Part shown: piece after piece, positions 44,673-55,642 of the stretch | Numbering within the stretch: the first letter of the stretch is position 1 | How the letters are laid out: every line of letters begins with the position of its first letter | Source: Phanerodontia chrysosporium | Taxonomy: Eukaryota; Basidiomycota; Agaricomycetes; Polyporales; Phanerochaetaceae | DNA length: 64,000 nucleotides | Direction: 5' to 3' | Assembly: GCA_001910725.1 (NCBI GenBank) | Contig: MJGA01000003.1 | Location: 744,001 to 808,000 of the forward strand | Made by a program: the position numbers and the translations under genes | The notes under the pieces: model-generated | The model's database searches: none | The model's input: the letters and a program-made list of their open reading frames with translations, nothing else | Told to the model about the DNA's origin: nothing

Positions 44673-45867
44673 CTATCCGCCATTGACCACCCCTGTTGCG
44701 GATATGAGCGGAAGGTCGCGACGGAAGTAGATGAGAACTTACCGCCGCCCATGGGGCTTTCCAGATACAGACGGATTAGAATGCTCTCAAGCGCCGCTAC
44801 CGAAGGTGCTGGGTATTCAAAATTACGGGCGTTCTCCCGTATGCCCTGGAATAACACGCTCATGCGGTCCCACCGCTCCTGAGCTAGCGGCTGCGGTGGT
44901 GGTGGCGGAGCTAGTGGTTGGGGAGGCGGTGGCTGCGCGATAGGCTGCTGTGGCTGTTGGGGTACCATAGACATTGCCGTTTGGAAGGTTTGCATGGGTG
45001 GTCCGGCACTTGGCGGGGACATGCTCGTGTGTTGGGATGGCTGGTTTGAAGGCCCGGCACCGGAGGATGCGGATGCTTCGTTTAAGGGGGCAATCGGCGG
45101 GGGTGTTTTCGAGGCCTCGCTTGACTCTCTCGCAGCGCGACTCCTAGCTCGTGATTGTTGCTGTTCGGCGGCGAGCTTACGTCCGCGCTTTGTGAATGGG
45201 AGGTTCGCCAGGCCAATCTCGTGTGAATGCTCAGACATGTCTGTGTAGCTACGTAAGAGAGGCTCGCCTTCTAATAGTGAAGGTACTCACAACATACTCG
45301 GACTTCGTCCGTGTCGAAGTATGTCTTATAGCTGATGGACGCAGGGCAACCCGTTCCCTCAAGCTTCCTTGCAACACTGCATAAGAAACCGTTGCAACAG
45401 AGTGCCAAGACAGAACGCACCTTGCGACTAGGGACCTTCCGTACTCTGTCTGGATATTTCTTCACGTACTTCTTCCGTCCGCTACGCGTATGCCGTGCGC
45501 ATACAAGTTTGGTATGGTCCTTGAATCGAGGAGGTACTGCTTTCGAGCCGTGTGTGTCTCCTTTTACGAACTCGATCATCTTCTCCTCTTCTTCCTTCCG
45601 CCGCCATTCCTGGAACGCATCCATCGACTCGAATACGAGCGTATATCCATCATCAGCGTCGCCAGAACCATACGGCCCCTTCTTCACGCCGTTCTGCACG
45701 CGTTGAATCTGGATCGTCGGACCGCCATTGTTGAGAATGGGCTGTGCAGACAGAGACGCTTGCGGCTGGACAAGTGCCTGAGATAGCGAAGACTGTGAGT
45801 GTGGGTTGGTTACGGTATGTGTCGCCTGCTGGGTGAGAGGGTGAAGCCTGAAGTGCTGAAAGCTCAT
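44673..45867 (-). CDS. FAR1/GCM-like zinc domain protein with Gln/Pro tail
   Basis: About 340 residues in four exons. N-terminal leader (MSFQHFRLHPLTQQATHTVT), then a domain with GYTLVFESMDAFQEWRRKEE, VPPRFKDHTKLVCARHTRSG, RKKYVKKYPDRVRKVPSRKL, TGCPASISYKTYFDTDEVRV and CYMSEHSHEIGLANLPFTKR. The pattern Cys...Cys...His-x-His with a basic strand resembles the FAR1/FLYWCH/WRKY-GCM zinc fold found in transposase-derived transcription factors. The tail is Pro/Gln-rich (MVPQQPQQPIAQPPPPQPLA), as in activators, and ends after a short helix NFEYPAPSVAALESILIRL. The final exon reading (GGGVVNGG) is less certain. Probably a DNA-binding regulator (inference). An in-frame 57-base intron lies inside the domain. 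Confidence 0.65.
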
Positions 45868-46180
45868 GGTAGAAGCCTAGACGCTGGAATAACCACGAGC
45901 CGCCGTAGCGGCGGGAAGTCACCATCCGGCGTTACGTCGTAATTCCCGCTGTCACGTCACATTGCACGGCGGGGAGTCTGCGGCAGCTCGGTAGGGTCCT
46001 CTGCTGACCGACTATGCTGAGTCCTTCAGCCCGAGGGGTAAATGAAGCAAAGCAGCTAGTAATACAGTTCTTGCGCCCTCGATACAATACAGGTGTGCAG
46101 ATTAACGATAGCCATTATATCAGCGTTCGCAAAGCGATAGTCTATGGATGTCCTCGAGGTAGTTTGTCCAAAGCAACACT
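45868..46180. other. intergenic
   Basis: Promoter of the FAR1-like gene and 3' flank of the PLC-like gene. Nothing else recognised. Confidence 0.4.
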
Positions 46181-47672
46181 CTAAACGATGCTCAGAGTCC
46201 CAATTATGACGGACAAAATGAAACCTAGTAGTCCTATCAGCTGACCTTGGACAAACCGCACGCTGACTGCCGCACCAGTACTAATAGAAGTTGTGCTAAC
46301 AGTGCCAGCACTTGCGGGTGCCGAGCCAGTCTGAGACCCTTGGGGTATAGGTGTAGCTATGGGTGTACTCGGGTTGTAGTCTACGCCATTCGCAGAGGCG
46401 GCTATCTGGAAGACGGATCCGCCACCATACTCGTAGAACTGGTTGACAAGACCTGAGTCAGTAACGCGCAGACTAAGACGAGGAGGCAACACTCACATCT
46501 ACGAGGATGAAGTTCGGAACTCGCCCATGGTCGGTTACGCACTGTTGGACCTGCTCTCCCAGAGAGTTTGTGCCATTGGCAGCATTTGTGGCATTCGCGC
46601 CCTCAACAAAGGGCGCTGGAAGCCCAAGATAACTTGGTCAAGGAAGTGGTTGATCAGGAACATCTGTGTAGTTGGGTCACCCGTTGTGCGATTGACACTG
46701 CAATCGAACGTGGTTGTCACGTCGTAAGGCGACTCCCAGATGTTGGAGAATTCTGCAGAACTGTGAGCAACGCTTGCTGTCGGTAGCCACAATCGACGTA
46801 CCATCGATGAGGTAGGGCACTCTCGTAACATCTGCAGTGTTCGAGAGGAAGGAGACGAGGCGGGTTCCTGCATCAATCAGGGTGCCCAGTGTGGGCCAGG
46901 CGGCAGCTGGCATCGAAGGGGCCGGCGGCTTGTAGGACATGGTGTCAAGTCCAGCAGACTTGTATGCCTCATCAAAATATGTAGGGTCGATACCGTCTGA
47001 GTTCACAATGAGTATGGTTACCACTTCATTGGGGTTGCCGTCCATCCATGTTTTGACTGACTATTGATGAGCTACACAGAATGAATGTCGCGATTGACTG
47101 AAGAGACCGCACCTTTGCTCAAGTACTCAATCAACGAGCCGCCGTTGTAAAGACCCTATAACTCTAACTCAGACGCGAATCTGGAGGAACACGAGATGCA
47201 ACGTACGCAGCTCGTGTGGCAAAGTTGTATCACGCCATTCAAGCCATGAGCTTGGACTTGCAATAATCGTACGCCGTCCTTGAGCTGCTGAGACACTAGA
47301 AGCGCAAAGTTAAACCTTGATTAGCGTGCAGTGTGGGTCTCGGACGCACCATCATAGTCCTGATTTGCCGCCACTAACGAGCAGTCGCGCCATCAGCTCA
47401 GGTTCAGACTGCTTTAATGTCGATATACATACAGTTGTTGATACCGACAGCATACGAGTCGTGTGCACCGACGAATGTGATATTGCCATATGAGCGGTTG
47501 CATAGCTGATACCCGTGGGTAAGTGCGGGAGGGCTGTCAGCGGATAGAAAAGACTCACGTCGGGAGAGCCGTTGCACGTCGTTGCGCGCGATTGGAAGCC
47601 GACAGATAAGGAGAGAGATCCCGGGATTAGTAGGGAGAGGACGGCCGGCGTCAGGATCGAGGAGAGACGCAT
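46181..47672 (-). CDS. secreted GPI-anchored PLC-like phosphodiesterase
   Basis: Fungal member of the PI-PLC X-domain (TIM-barrel) phosphodiesterases. Signal peptide MRLSSILTPAVLSLLIPGSL. Core: CNRSYGNITFVGAHDSYAVG (first catalytic His), LAANQDYD, QQLKDGVRLLQVQAHGL, QLCHTSC (second His), GLYNGGSLIEYLSKVKTWMD, NEVVTILIVNSDGIDPTYF, TLIDAGTRLVSFLSNTADVT and FSNIWESPYDVTTTFDC. The C-terminus is Ser/Thr-rich and ends in the hydrophobic QLIGLLGFILSVIIGTLSIV, fitting a GPI signal. Eight exons. One base appears missing at 46623-46625, between LDQVILG and the frame PAPFVEGANATNAANG. Activity on phosphoinositides is not shown; many fungal homologues are uncharacterised. Confidence 0.85.
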
Positions 47673-48024
47673 CTCTGGACTCGGGGTGAGGGGAGATTAG
47701 AGGGTACGGAGGAGCCCCGCAGTCAATGCGGGCGCGATGTATGTTATTTATGGGCGAAAGGAGGGCAGTGTCGGCGAGAGATGGGTCGAGAGAAAGAGAG
47801 GGAAATCGGAAGTGGCTGCCGGACAGCCTCTACTTCGGAGGAGACTACCAGACGCGAGCGCTTACGCCTCAGCCATTTGTCGGCGGCCGCACGTGGCAAC
47901 TGCGCCAGCGTCTTCATTGGCTCAGACCCTCGTCCTCGTGGCGAAACACCGCACTCAGTTCTCGTAAGTGCCCAGGCTTGCGTGCGTACACAAGCTTAAT
48001 ACGACCATCTCAGCAGGCGTGATC
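47673..48024. other. divergent promoter region
   Basis: 352 bases between the PLC-like gene (minus) and the PAP2 gene (plus). A GTAAGT donor-like site near 47968 and an acceptor-like site near 48016 could mean a 5' UTR intron of the PAP2 gene. Confidence 0.4.
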
Positions 48025-48686
48025 ATGGCGAGCATCTTTCGCCCTGTTCTTGCTGGGTGTAACCTGGTCCTCGAGCACGTATGACACGATGCTCCTTCCT
48101 CCACCGCCGATGTTCGCTGACACCTCCGACAGTCCAATGTCACCGTCACAGCTCTCACCGCAGCTGCGATTTTGTACACGCGCTCTGCAGGTATCGCATA
48201 TTTTGCTCTCGGCGCCGTCGTCTGCTCCAGAACGGTCAAGGCGGTAAAGCGGTTCATTCGCCAGCCGCGCCCCGTCCACCCCTCCCCGGAGCGTCAGAAG
48301 AAATCTTATGGGTCAGTGCGAACAGCTTCGTGCTTGCCGAGATCGCCGTTGCTAAGTCTCGTGTCAATAACACCAGCATGCCGAGCACACACGCGGCCGT
48401 CATAACGTATTACGCAGCCTACACTCTTCTGGCCTCGGCCTACCTCCCAATTCATCCGGTCATTCCTGACACCCCATGGACACGAATCGTGGTTCCCTCC
48501 GTTGTCGTTCCATGGTCGATTGCTATTGCAGTCTCCCGGATATGGCTTGGGCACCATACGGTCCCCCAAGTGCTTGCAGGGTGTGTCCATGGCGTCATCT
48601 TCACTTACATGTGGTATAGCATCTGGCTTCACGGAGCCAATGACTACGGCCGATATTTAGAGCAGACTTACTTTGCTCGGCCGTGA
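48025..48686 (+). CDS. PAP2-family phosphatase, dolichyldiphosphatase-like
   Basis: Three exons, about 180 residues. Start MASIFRPVLAGCNLVLEH, then SNVTVTALTAAAILYTRSAG (first membrane helix), IAYFALGAVVCSRTVKAVKR with phosphate-binding KRFIRQPRP, the motif GMPSTHAAVITYYAAYTLLA, and SRIWLGHHTVPQVLAG, which carries the nucleophile His. The Asp of the usual third motif is Gln, as in dolichyl-diphosphate phosphatases. Multi-pass ER membrane protein expected to recycle dolichyl diphosphate to the monophosphate for N-glycosylation. It ends YLEQTYFARP, 68 bases from the convergent kinase gene. Frames are fine. A longer N-terminus is possible. Confidence 0.8.
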
Positions 48687-48754
48687 CAGCCTGTACTCTT
48701 CCCCTGATAATTATGAATACAGGTCTTCTCAGTCGCGCATGATGATTCTTCAGG

Positions 48755-49927
48755 TCACAAATCCCCTAGCAACGGCCCAAACATAGACTGGCTCAAGTCA
48801 TCTTCCTCCCGCCGCGCCCTCAGCAAGTACTGCACCCCTTCCAAAACCACTTTCCTAACCGTGTCTCTGTCTCCCCACGTCGGAATCCGTGCCGTCCAGG
48901 TCGAGATATGCGCCCCGAGGTGCGTTTGCGCCTGTCTTGCGATATGCGTCATGTTCTCTCCTCGGGCGCCGTCCCGATACGCAGCTAGGAACGTCTGAAG
49001 GAGGGCGGTCGCCGCTGCCTCGCAGTGTGGATAGAAGCTGCGCGCCTGGTGGACCTCCGCGGCGAACTGCCCGATGTCGAACCCCGGAAGGCCCGGCTTG
49101 CATAGCTCCCAATCCAGCACGTATATGCGCTCGACATCGCGTGAGGCACCCTCGCCGCGCAGCCGGACCATGACGTTTCCGGGCCAGAAGTCTCCGTGGA
49201 CGACGCCTCGCGTGCGCTCCGCATGCTGTCTGCGGTACTGTCTGCGACAAACGCAAGAGTCTCAAGCTCGTCTGCAGACACGGCGAGGGCGGGTCGCGCA
49301 GCGCAGGAAGGTCGTCCGTTGTGAGTGTCGAGACGACCCGCCCGTACGTGACCCATGCCGAGATCGTGCGTGCCTGCTGGTTGCCTTCGAAGAAGTCGAG
49401 CATCTCGCTGTCTCTGCCCCAAGCGTGCACCCGTGCGAGAAACGTGCCCAGCGCAAGCCCGAGGCTGCGCGCCAGTGCCTCCGACAAGGTGCTATCCTCG
49501 AGGAGCAAAGCCTTGAGCGTCACAGCGTCCGCGCCGCAATCTTCCATTATGATCACGTTCGCGTTCTCGTCGAAGATGTAGATTTCGGGAGTTGTGACAA
49601 GGGAGCCCGCTGGCATGACCGCCCTGACACGGCGCGTCGCCTCAGCATCGTATTTCTATTGTGTGGTTCGTGATTGATCGCTTCGATAATTCGTATAAGC
49701 CTCACCTGTCGTTCCAGCGCCAGCGGGAACGTCTTGTCCGCAGGCAGCCAGGGTTTGGAATGCTTCAAGACGACCGACTCTTGGCCTTGGTACGGCTTGG
49801 CGAGACGCAGCCGGTATGCGTAGTTGCCATAGCCGCCTGCAAGCTTGCTCACGTCCGTGCTTGCAAATGGTGTACGTGCAGCATAGGTACGGACGCCGTC
49901 GATGGTTGCGAGATCCTCTGTGCTCAT
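48755..49927 (-). CDS. APH/choline-kinase-fold phosphotransferase, tandem copy A
   Basis: Kinase-like small-molecule phosphotransferase of about 365 residues, two exons. Start MSTEDLATIDGVRTYAARTP, ATP loop GGYGNYAYRLRL, YDAEATRRVRAVMP, IIMEDCGADAVTLK, FLARVHAWGRDSEM, catalytic block VVHGDFWPGNVMV (the HGDxxxxN loop) and metal-site ERIYVLDWELCKPGLPGFD. The substrate is not readable. Copy B (50129-51300) is very close, so the pair is a recent duplication. Two one-base losses break this copy: at 49287-49289 (DPP/LAVSADELE) and near 49205 (ARE/VVHGDFW). Without correction no complete kinase is encoded. I favour sequence error, since the same pattern occurs in essential genes here. Confidence 0.82.
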
Positions 49928-50128
49928 GGTGGGCTGAGCCTGAGGGTGATCGATCCCACGTCTGGATCGATGATATACCACAGGACTGAGTCACCCGACG
50001 TCGGGCCCGCACTGACTACTCTACCTCCTGATAGACAGGTCGGGCCCGAAAATGTCGGTGCAGACCTAAACGCAGGCATGGACGTCCCGTATCCTGTGAA
50101 TGCACTGGGTTTTATAGCGTATTACCGG
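49928..50128. other. spacer between tandem kinases
   Basis: A 201-base gap holding the promoter of copy A and the end of copy B. No separate element visible. Confidence 0.5.
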
Positions 50129-51300
50129 CTACTTGCTTACAAGAAGCGGTCCGAACATAGTTTCGCGCAAGTCGTCCTCCTCTTTTCGGGCCCGCAGTAA
50201 GTACTGCACGCCCTCCATGACCACCTTCCTGACCATCTGCCTATCACTCCACGTCGATATCCTCGGTGTCCATGTGGCTAGGTGCGCACCGACATTCGTC
50301 AGCGCCAACCTTGCAGTACGCTCCATGTCTCCCTCTCGAGATCCCTCGCGATAGGCGGTCAGGAACGCCTGCAACAGCGTCGACGTAGCCGCCTCGCAAT
50401 GCGGGTAGAAACTACGCGCCTGGTGGACCTCTGCCGCGAACTGGCCAACGTCGAAGCCCGGCAGACTCGGCTTGACCAGCTCCCAGTCAAGCATGTAGAT
50501 GCGCTCGACGTCGCGCGCGTCGCCCTCTCCCCGAAGCCGCACCATCATATTTCCGGGCCAGAAGTCACCGTGGACGACGGTCTCGCGTGCACTGCGAATC
50601 GTCTCTGCTGTGTCGTCTGCGACGGCCGCGAGGTCCTCGAGCTCTTGGGCGGACACATCGAGGGGCGGGTCGGACAACGCGGGAAGGTTATCCGTGGTGA
50701 GGGTCGAGACAACCCGACCATACGTGGCCCACGCAGAGATCATGCGTGCCTCTCGGTTGCCCTCGAAGAAGTCGAGCACCTCGTCGTTCCTTCCCCAGGT
50801 ATGCACTTGCGCGAGAAAGGTGCCGAGCGCGGTGCCGATCTTGTGGGCTATCCCGACCGAGAGCGCGCCGTCCTGGAGGAAAAGCTCTTTCAGGGGCACG
50901 GCGTCCGCGCCGCAGTCTTCCATGATAATGACATGAGAGGTCGTGTCAAATAAGTAAACGTTGGCGTGGTGACGAGCGAATCTGCGGGCAGGATGGTCCT
51001 GACGCGCCGCAACGCTTCGGCGTCATAGGTCTATCGGGCACGGCACAGTGTTGGTCAACGCTCAGATGGTACAGCTGGTGGGGTCCTCACCTGCCGATCG
51101 AGCTTGTCCGCAGGGAGCCATGCTTTGCCATGCTTCAAGACGAGGGTCTTCTGGCCCATATATGGATTCGCAAGATGCAGACGGAATGTATAATTGCCAT
51201 AGCCTCCTGTGAGCGCGGTTACGTTGCTGCAGGAGAAGGGGGTATCCGCAACGTAGTCGCGGATTCCGTCAACTGTCGCGAGATGATCTTCTGCGCTCAT
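50129..51300 (-). CDS. APH/choline-kinase-fold phosphotransferase, tandem copy B
   Basis: Paralogue of copy A, same exon layout and about the same length. It starts MSAEDHLATVDGIRDYVADT, with GGYGNYTFRLHL, YDAEALRRVRTILPADSLVT, IIMEDCGADAVPLKELFLQD, FLAQVHTWGRNDEVLDFFEG, catalytic VVHGDFWPGNMMV and metal-site MLDWELVKPSLPGFDVG, ending in DDLRETMFGPLLVSK. The kinase core is uninterrupted. One base seems missing at 50963-50964 (VTTP/NVYLFDTT), just before the core. A short upstream ATG (MADHDLRPS) is in frame at 51327. Function could be antibiotic-, sugar- or choline-like phosphorylation; fungi have many uncharacterised members. Confidence 0.83.
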
Positions 51301-51853
51301 AGAGGGTCGGAGGTCGTGATCAGCCACGCAGTAGACGGTTCTGTTATGTACAACAGTGCAGAGTCACGCAATCTTCGGGGCCGCGTTGAATTAGTGCACT
51401 TGTTTGACTCTTCAGTCGGGACCGAATACGCACTCTAAGGCCTGAGAGGAAGTCAGATGCAACAAGTCTTTCCTGTCAAAACTTTGACCGCGTAAGCATA
51501 GAACTGACGCGGCCTCGAGCTTGCGGACACATATAGCGGGCAGTGGTGTGTTTGCACATGTACTGCTGCAACGTTGGCACCGAGGGCTTACCTGTCATCG
51601 ATATCGGCGGCAATCCCAGCAGATCGCGCAGAAAGACAAGGCTTCACACCCGTAACTGGACAGCATTCCGAGCAAGATTTATCCTCAGATGACAGACAAT
51701 CGAATTCTGTCACACCAGCTCACTTGGTAATCCAAGGATAGAGACCGATGAGAAATGCGATTCAGGACAGAATACAAATGCAGCGAGCTAGTAGAGGAAA
51801 GACAGCGAGCGATACATGACACAAAATGAACGAGCCTGCAGATGTACACTTCC
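51301..51853. other. intergenic
   Basis: Promoter of kinase copy B and 3' flank of eEF2. No gene recognised. Confidence 0.4.
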
Positions 51854-54780
51854 TTAGAGCTTGTCGTAGTAGGTGTCGAGAGGAGGAATGTCGGGCTTGA
51901 GACCCTTGCGGGTACGGATGCTCTTGACGAGCTCCTCGAGCTTCGAGCCCTTCTCGAGAGGAGCTGAAATAACGTCAGGACACATGGCAGTAGCGGAATA
52001 ACATAACGGTACTCACAGCCATTGAGCAACTCCCAGTGGTCGAACACGGACTGGGGGAACGCCTGGCCAGACGTCGCAGCACGGAGCTCACCGTTGAAGC
52101 CGAAGGACTCCATGACGGGGAGGTAAGCCTTGACGGTGAACATGGGGGTTCCGGGGCGCTGCTCCTCGCTGAAGACCTGTCCACGGCGCTTGTTGAGGAC
52201 GGAGTAGATACCGCCGATAGCGTTCTCCGGGCACTGGATCTCGACAAGGTAGACGGGCTCCTGGAGGGTGGGCTCCGCGAGCAAGCAGGCAGCGTAGCAG
52301 ACACGACGGCAAGTGGGGATGATCTGTCCGCCACCACGGTGAATGGCATCGGTGTGCAGCTAAAGGTCGATATGTCAGCGCCGTGGCTACATGTGAGGCA
52401 AGTATGGGGAACTTACCGTGACATCGAGGATGTTGAAGCGGATACCACGCATGTTCTCCTCACAGAGGACACCCTCCTTGGTCGCCCACTGGAAGGCAGC
52501 AACGCAGGAGTCCTTGATTTCGTTGAGGTACTGAACACCCTTGGTGACATCAACGAGCAGGTTAGGGCCGGTGGTGTCGGGACCGAAGCACCAGATCTTC
52601 CTGGCATCGGTGACGTCCCAGCCGAACTCATCAGCGAGGAGACGAGCACGGAGCTTGTAATCGTCACGGGCGTTGACCTTGCCGGACTCGATGGCGAGGG
52701 TGAGCTCCTCCTCGATAGGCATGGCCTTCACGTAGAGACGGTTGTGCTTGTTCTGGGACTTCGACAAAGCAACGATGGAGGACTCGGCCTTGACGGTCTC
52801 ACGGTAAGGAACGACGGGGTCGGAGACCTTGAGCGGGACACCAGCGTGATCCTCTTGGAGATCCTGTAATCCGTGGTCAGGCTCGGCAAAAGCAAACATC
52901 GTATGAACGCAAGACGAACCTTCAAGCAAATCTCCAAGTGGAGCTCACCAGCACCGGCGACAATGTGCTCACCGGACTCAGAGATCCAGGCCTGGACACA
53001 GGGGTCGGACTTGGAGAGACGCTTGAGACCCTCGACGAGCTTGGGAAGATCGGCAGCGTTCTTGACCTCGACGGCAACCTGGACGACAGGGGAGACGGAG
53101 AACTTCATAACCTTCATGTTGTGCGCGGTCTCCGAGGTAGTGAGGGTACCGCTCTTGAGCAGGAACTGGTCGATACCGACGAGACCGACGATGTTACCAG
53201 CAGGGCAGTCCTCAATGGGCTCGACGTAACGACCCATCATGAGAATCGTACGCTGAATGGATTTGATGAACAGGTCGTCCTTCTTGCCGGGAACATAGTT
53301 GGGGCCCTGGATGCGGACCTTGGGTCCAGCACGGACGGTACCGGAGAAGACACGACCGAAGGCGTAGAAGCGTCCCTTATCGGAAGTAGGAACCATCTTG
53401 GAGACGTAGAGACAGAGGGGCCCTTGGGGTCGCAGTCGCGGATACCAATGGCAGTCTCGTCGTCCATGGGACCCTCGTAGAGGGTCTCGACACGGTAGCG
53501 CTGAGCGGTAGCGGGGGAGGGAAGGTTGATGACAATCATCTCCAGGAGGGAGTCACCAGCGGGCAGGAACTTGCGCATGATGACCTTGAGGAGAGCCTTG
53601 CCCTCGAGATCACGCTCGTCCTGAGCGAGCTTGACGTCGAGCTTCTCAAGCATGGGGGCAATGGCGTCCTTCTTGAAGTTCATGACGGCATCGAAGATCT
53701 TGAAGATCGGGTCGAGGACGAACATGTTGAAGGCACGCTCAAGGGGCTTGCCGTCAGCGTCGACGGACTTAGAAGACCACTTGCGGGTAGCGGGGTTGAA
53801 GAAGTTGTCGCCCCAGAGCTTGGACATCATCTTCTCCTTGTCCACACCGAACTTCTTAGCGTAGCGGGTAGCGAACTGACGGAGGGTGAAGGCCCAGCCG
53901 TGAAGACCGGAACCGAAAGCGACGGTACCCTTTTCGGGGTAGACCTGAACGTCACCGAGAGCGGCGTCGTGGTAGGTAGAGATGATGACATTGACGTTCT
54001 CAATGGTGCGGCGGAAGGACTGGAAGAGCTCCTCCTTGTCAACCTGGAGCTCAAGAAGAGCACGGTCAACCTTGTTGATGACGACGACAGGCTTGATACG
54101 CTCGGTAAGGGCCTGACGAAGGACAGTCTCGGTCTGGACGCAGACACCCTCGACACAGTCGACAACAACAAGGGCACCGTCGGTGACACGAAGGGCAGCA
54201 GTAACCTCAGAAGAGAAGTCGACGTGTCCCGGGGAGTCGATCAAGTTGATCAAGAACTCGTTGCCTGTAAAGTCATGGTTATAATGCCGGACAAGGCACG
54301 AGAGACTTTCTAGCTACTCACCCTCGGTCTTCTGCTTGATAGCACCAACATCCTCCTTGTCGACCTCGAAGTACATCGAGATAGCAGTGGACTTGATCGT
54401 GATACCACGCTCTTTTTCGTCATCACGAGTATCCGTGAAACGCATGTCTCCCGCCTTGGCGGAAGCAATGATACCGGCCTTGGAGACCAAAGAGTCGGTA
54501 AGGGTGGACTTTCCGTGGTCGACTGCAAGTGCCAATGTCAGCGGTGAGGGAGATAGCGGAGGGGGAACGTGGAAACGCACCATGGGCAATAACACTCATG
54601 TTACGAATGTTAGTGGGCTTGTCCATGAGGGCCCGGATCTGGTCTAAACAATGAAGCCTAGGTGAGCTTCATGCTGGAGGATGTTTCGGTATCCTACTTG
54701 CCTACGGTGAAGTTACTGGCGGGGGGATTGCATATCAGGACATGTTTCGCGCTTTGAGAGTGCGATGGGACTTACACCAT
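51854..54780 (-). CDS. EFT: translation elongation factor 2 (eEF2)
   Basis: GTPase that drives ribosomal translocation, about 840 residues. Exon 1 is only MV; exon 2 is 14 bases (54702-54715) ending with a GC donor (GCAAGT), giving [20 protein letters not shown]. Domain [21 protein letters not shown] (P loop), [40 protein letters not shown] and [14 protein letters not shown]. Domains [63 protein letters not shown] and the diphthamide loop [16 protein letters not shown]; it ends [11 protein letters not shown]. About seven exons. One base is missing at 53417-53420, between CDPKGP and LCLYVSK. In an essential gene this points to consensus error rather than loss. Confidence 0.97.
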
Positions 54781-55642
54781 GGTGGCTAGTTTTTACAGGG
54801 GTAATGATACACGAAGTTTATTTGCTGAGACAACGAGCTCGCTGCAGAGACCGGTCTCGAGAGAAAAGAAGGAGATAGAGTCGCAGCAGAGCACGCAGGC
54901 TGCAAACTCTTGCGAAAGGGTGAAGTCGAAGTTTTTACACCCAATCACTTTGGCTTATCGATCGAGTTTAGGGCAGGCTCATTTACACTTTGTGGCGGAA
55001 TAACTTGTGCTCGCACGTGGCGGCTGCTCCGCCCGCCACCTCTATCCCTCCTGGATCTCGTCACTGTTCCCGTGTTCGACGAAACACGGCGAATGTACGC
55101 CAGCTCTCTGCAATGACCGGAGAGGGGCGACGGACCGACCGTGTCGCCACTGCAAGAGCTGGAAAACTGAGAGATTCGGGATCTATCCGAGACTTCCAGC
55201 CTTCCTTCCACGATGGGTCCTCGACACGCTCATCTTTCTCCTTAAGGCCACTCGAGATGTGTAATGTGTCCTCTTCCGTAGGTGCACACCTGTGGCTTGA
55301 GGATGATGACCTCTGGCAGTCTAGACTGCTTGTATTGTAATGTCAGACGACTTGCCGATGCTCTCAAATGTGCAGCTTTTGGCAAGCCTAATGCACATGT
55401 GCTACCACCGTACCTTGAACTTGTTGTTCTGCCGAGGCGATGCGCAAAGCGTAAATGCGCAGCGTCCTGGCCGCCGCTTGGCGTGACGGAGTGCGGGAGT
55501 GACGGGCTGTGTGACAGAGGCGGCGTACTGCCACCGCCCTAGCCATGTCCGCCCGGGCGATTGAAAAGAGCAACGGCATCAACCCGCATACCTGCCTTTA
55601 ACCTCTCCTTGTCCTGCTGGTTTCAGTGACACTCTAGCTCTC
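54781..55642. other. divergent promoter region of eEF2 and PalI
   Basis: 862 bases between two heads. AT-rich short stretch near 54930-54990. Two open frames on the plus strand have no domain. Strong expression of eEF2 is expected, but no classic element is obvious. Confidence 0.4.

Noticed and set aside
52036..53480. Long plus-strand open frames (277 and 180 codons) opposite eEF2
   Set aside because: They mirror a highly biased coding strand; codon bias of eEF2 leaves the antisense frame open. No domain and no promoter.
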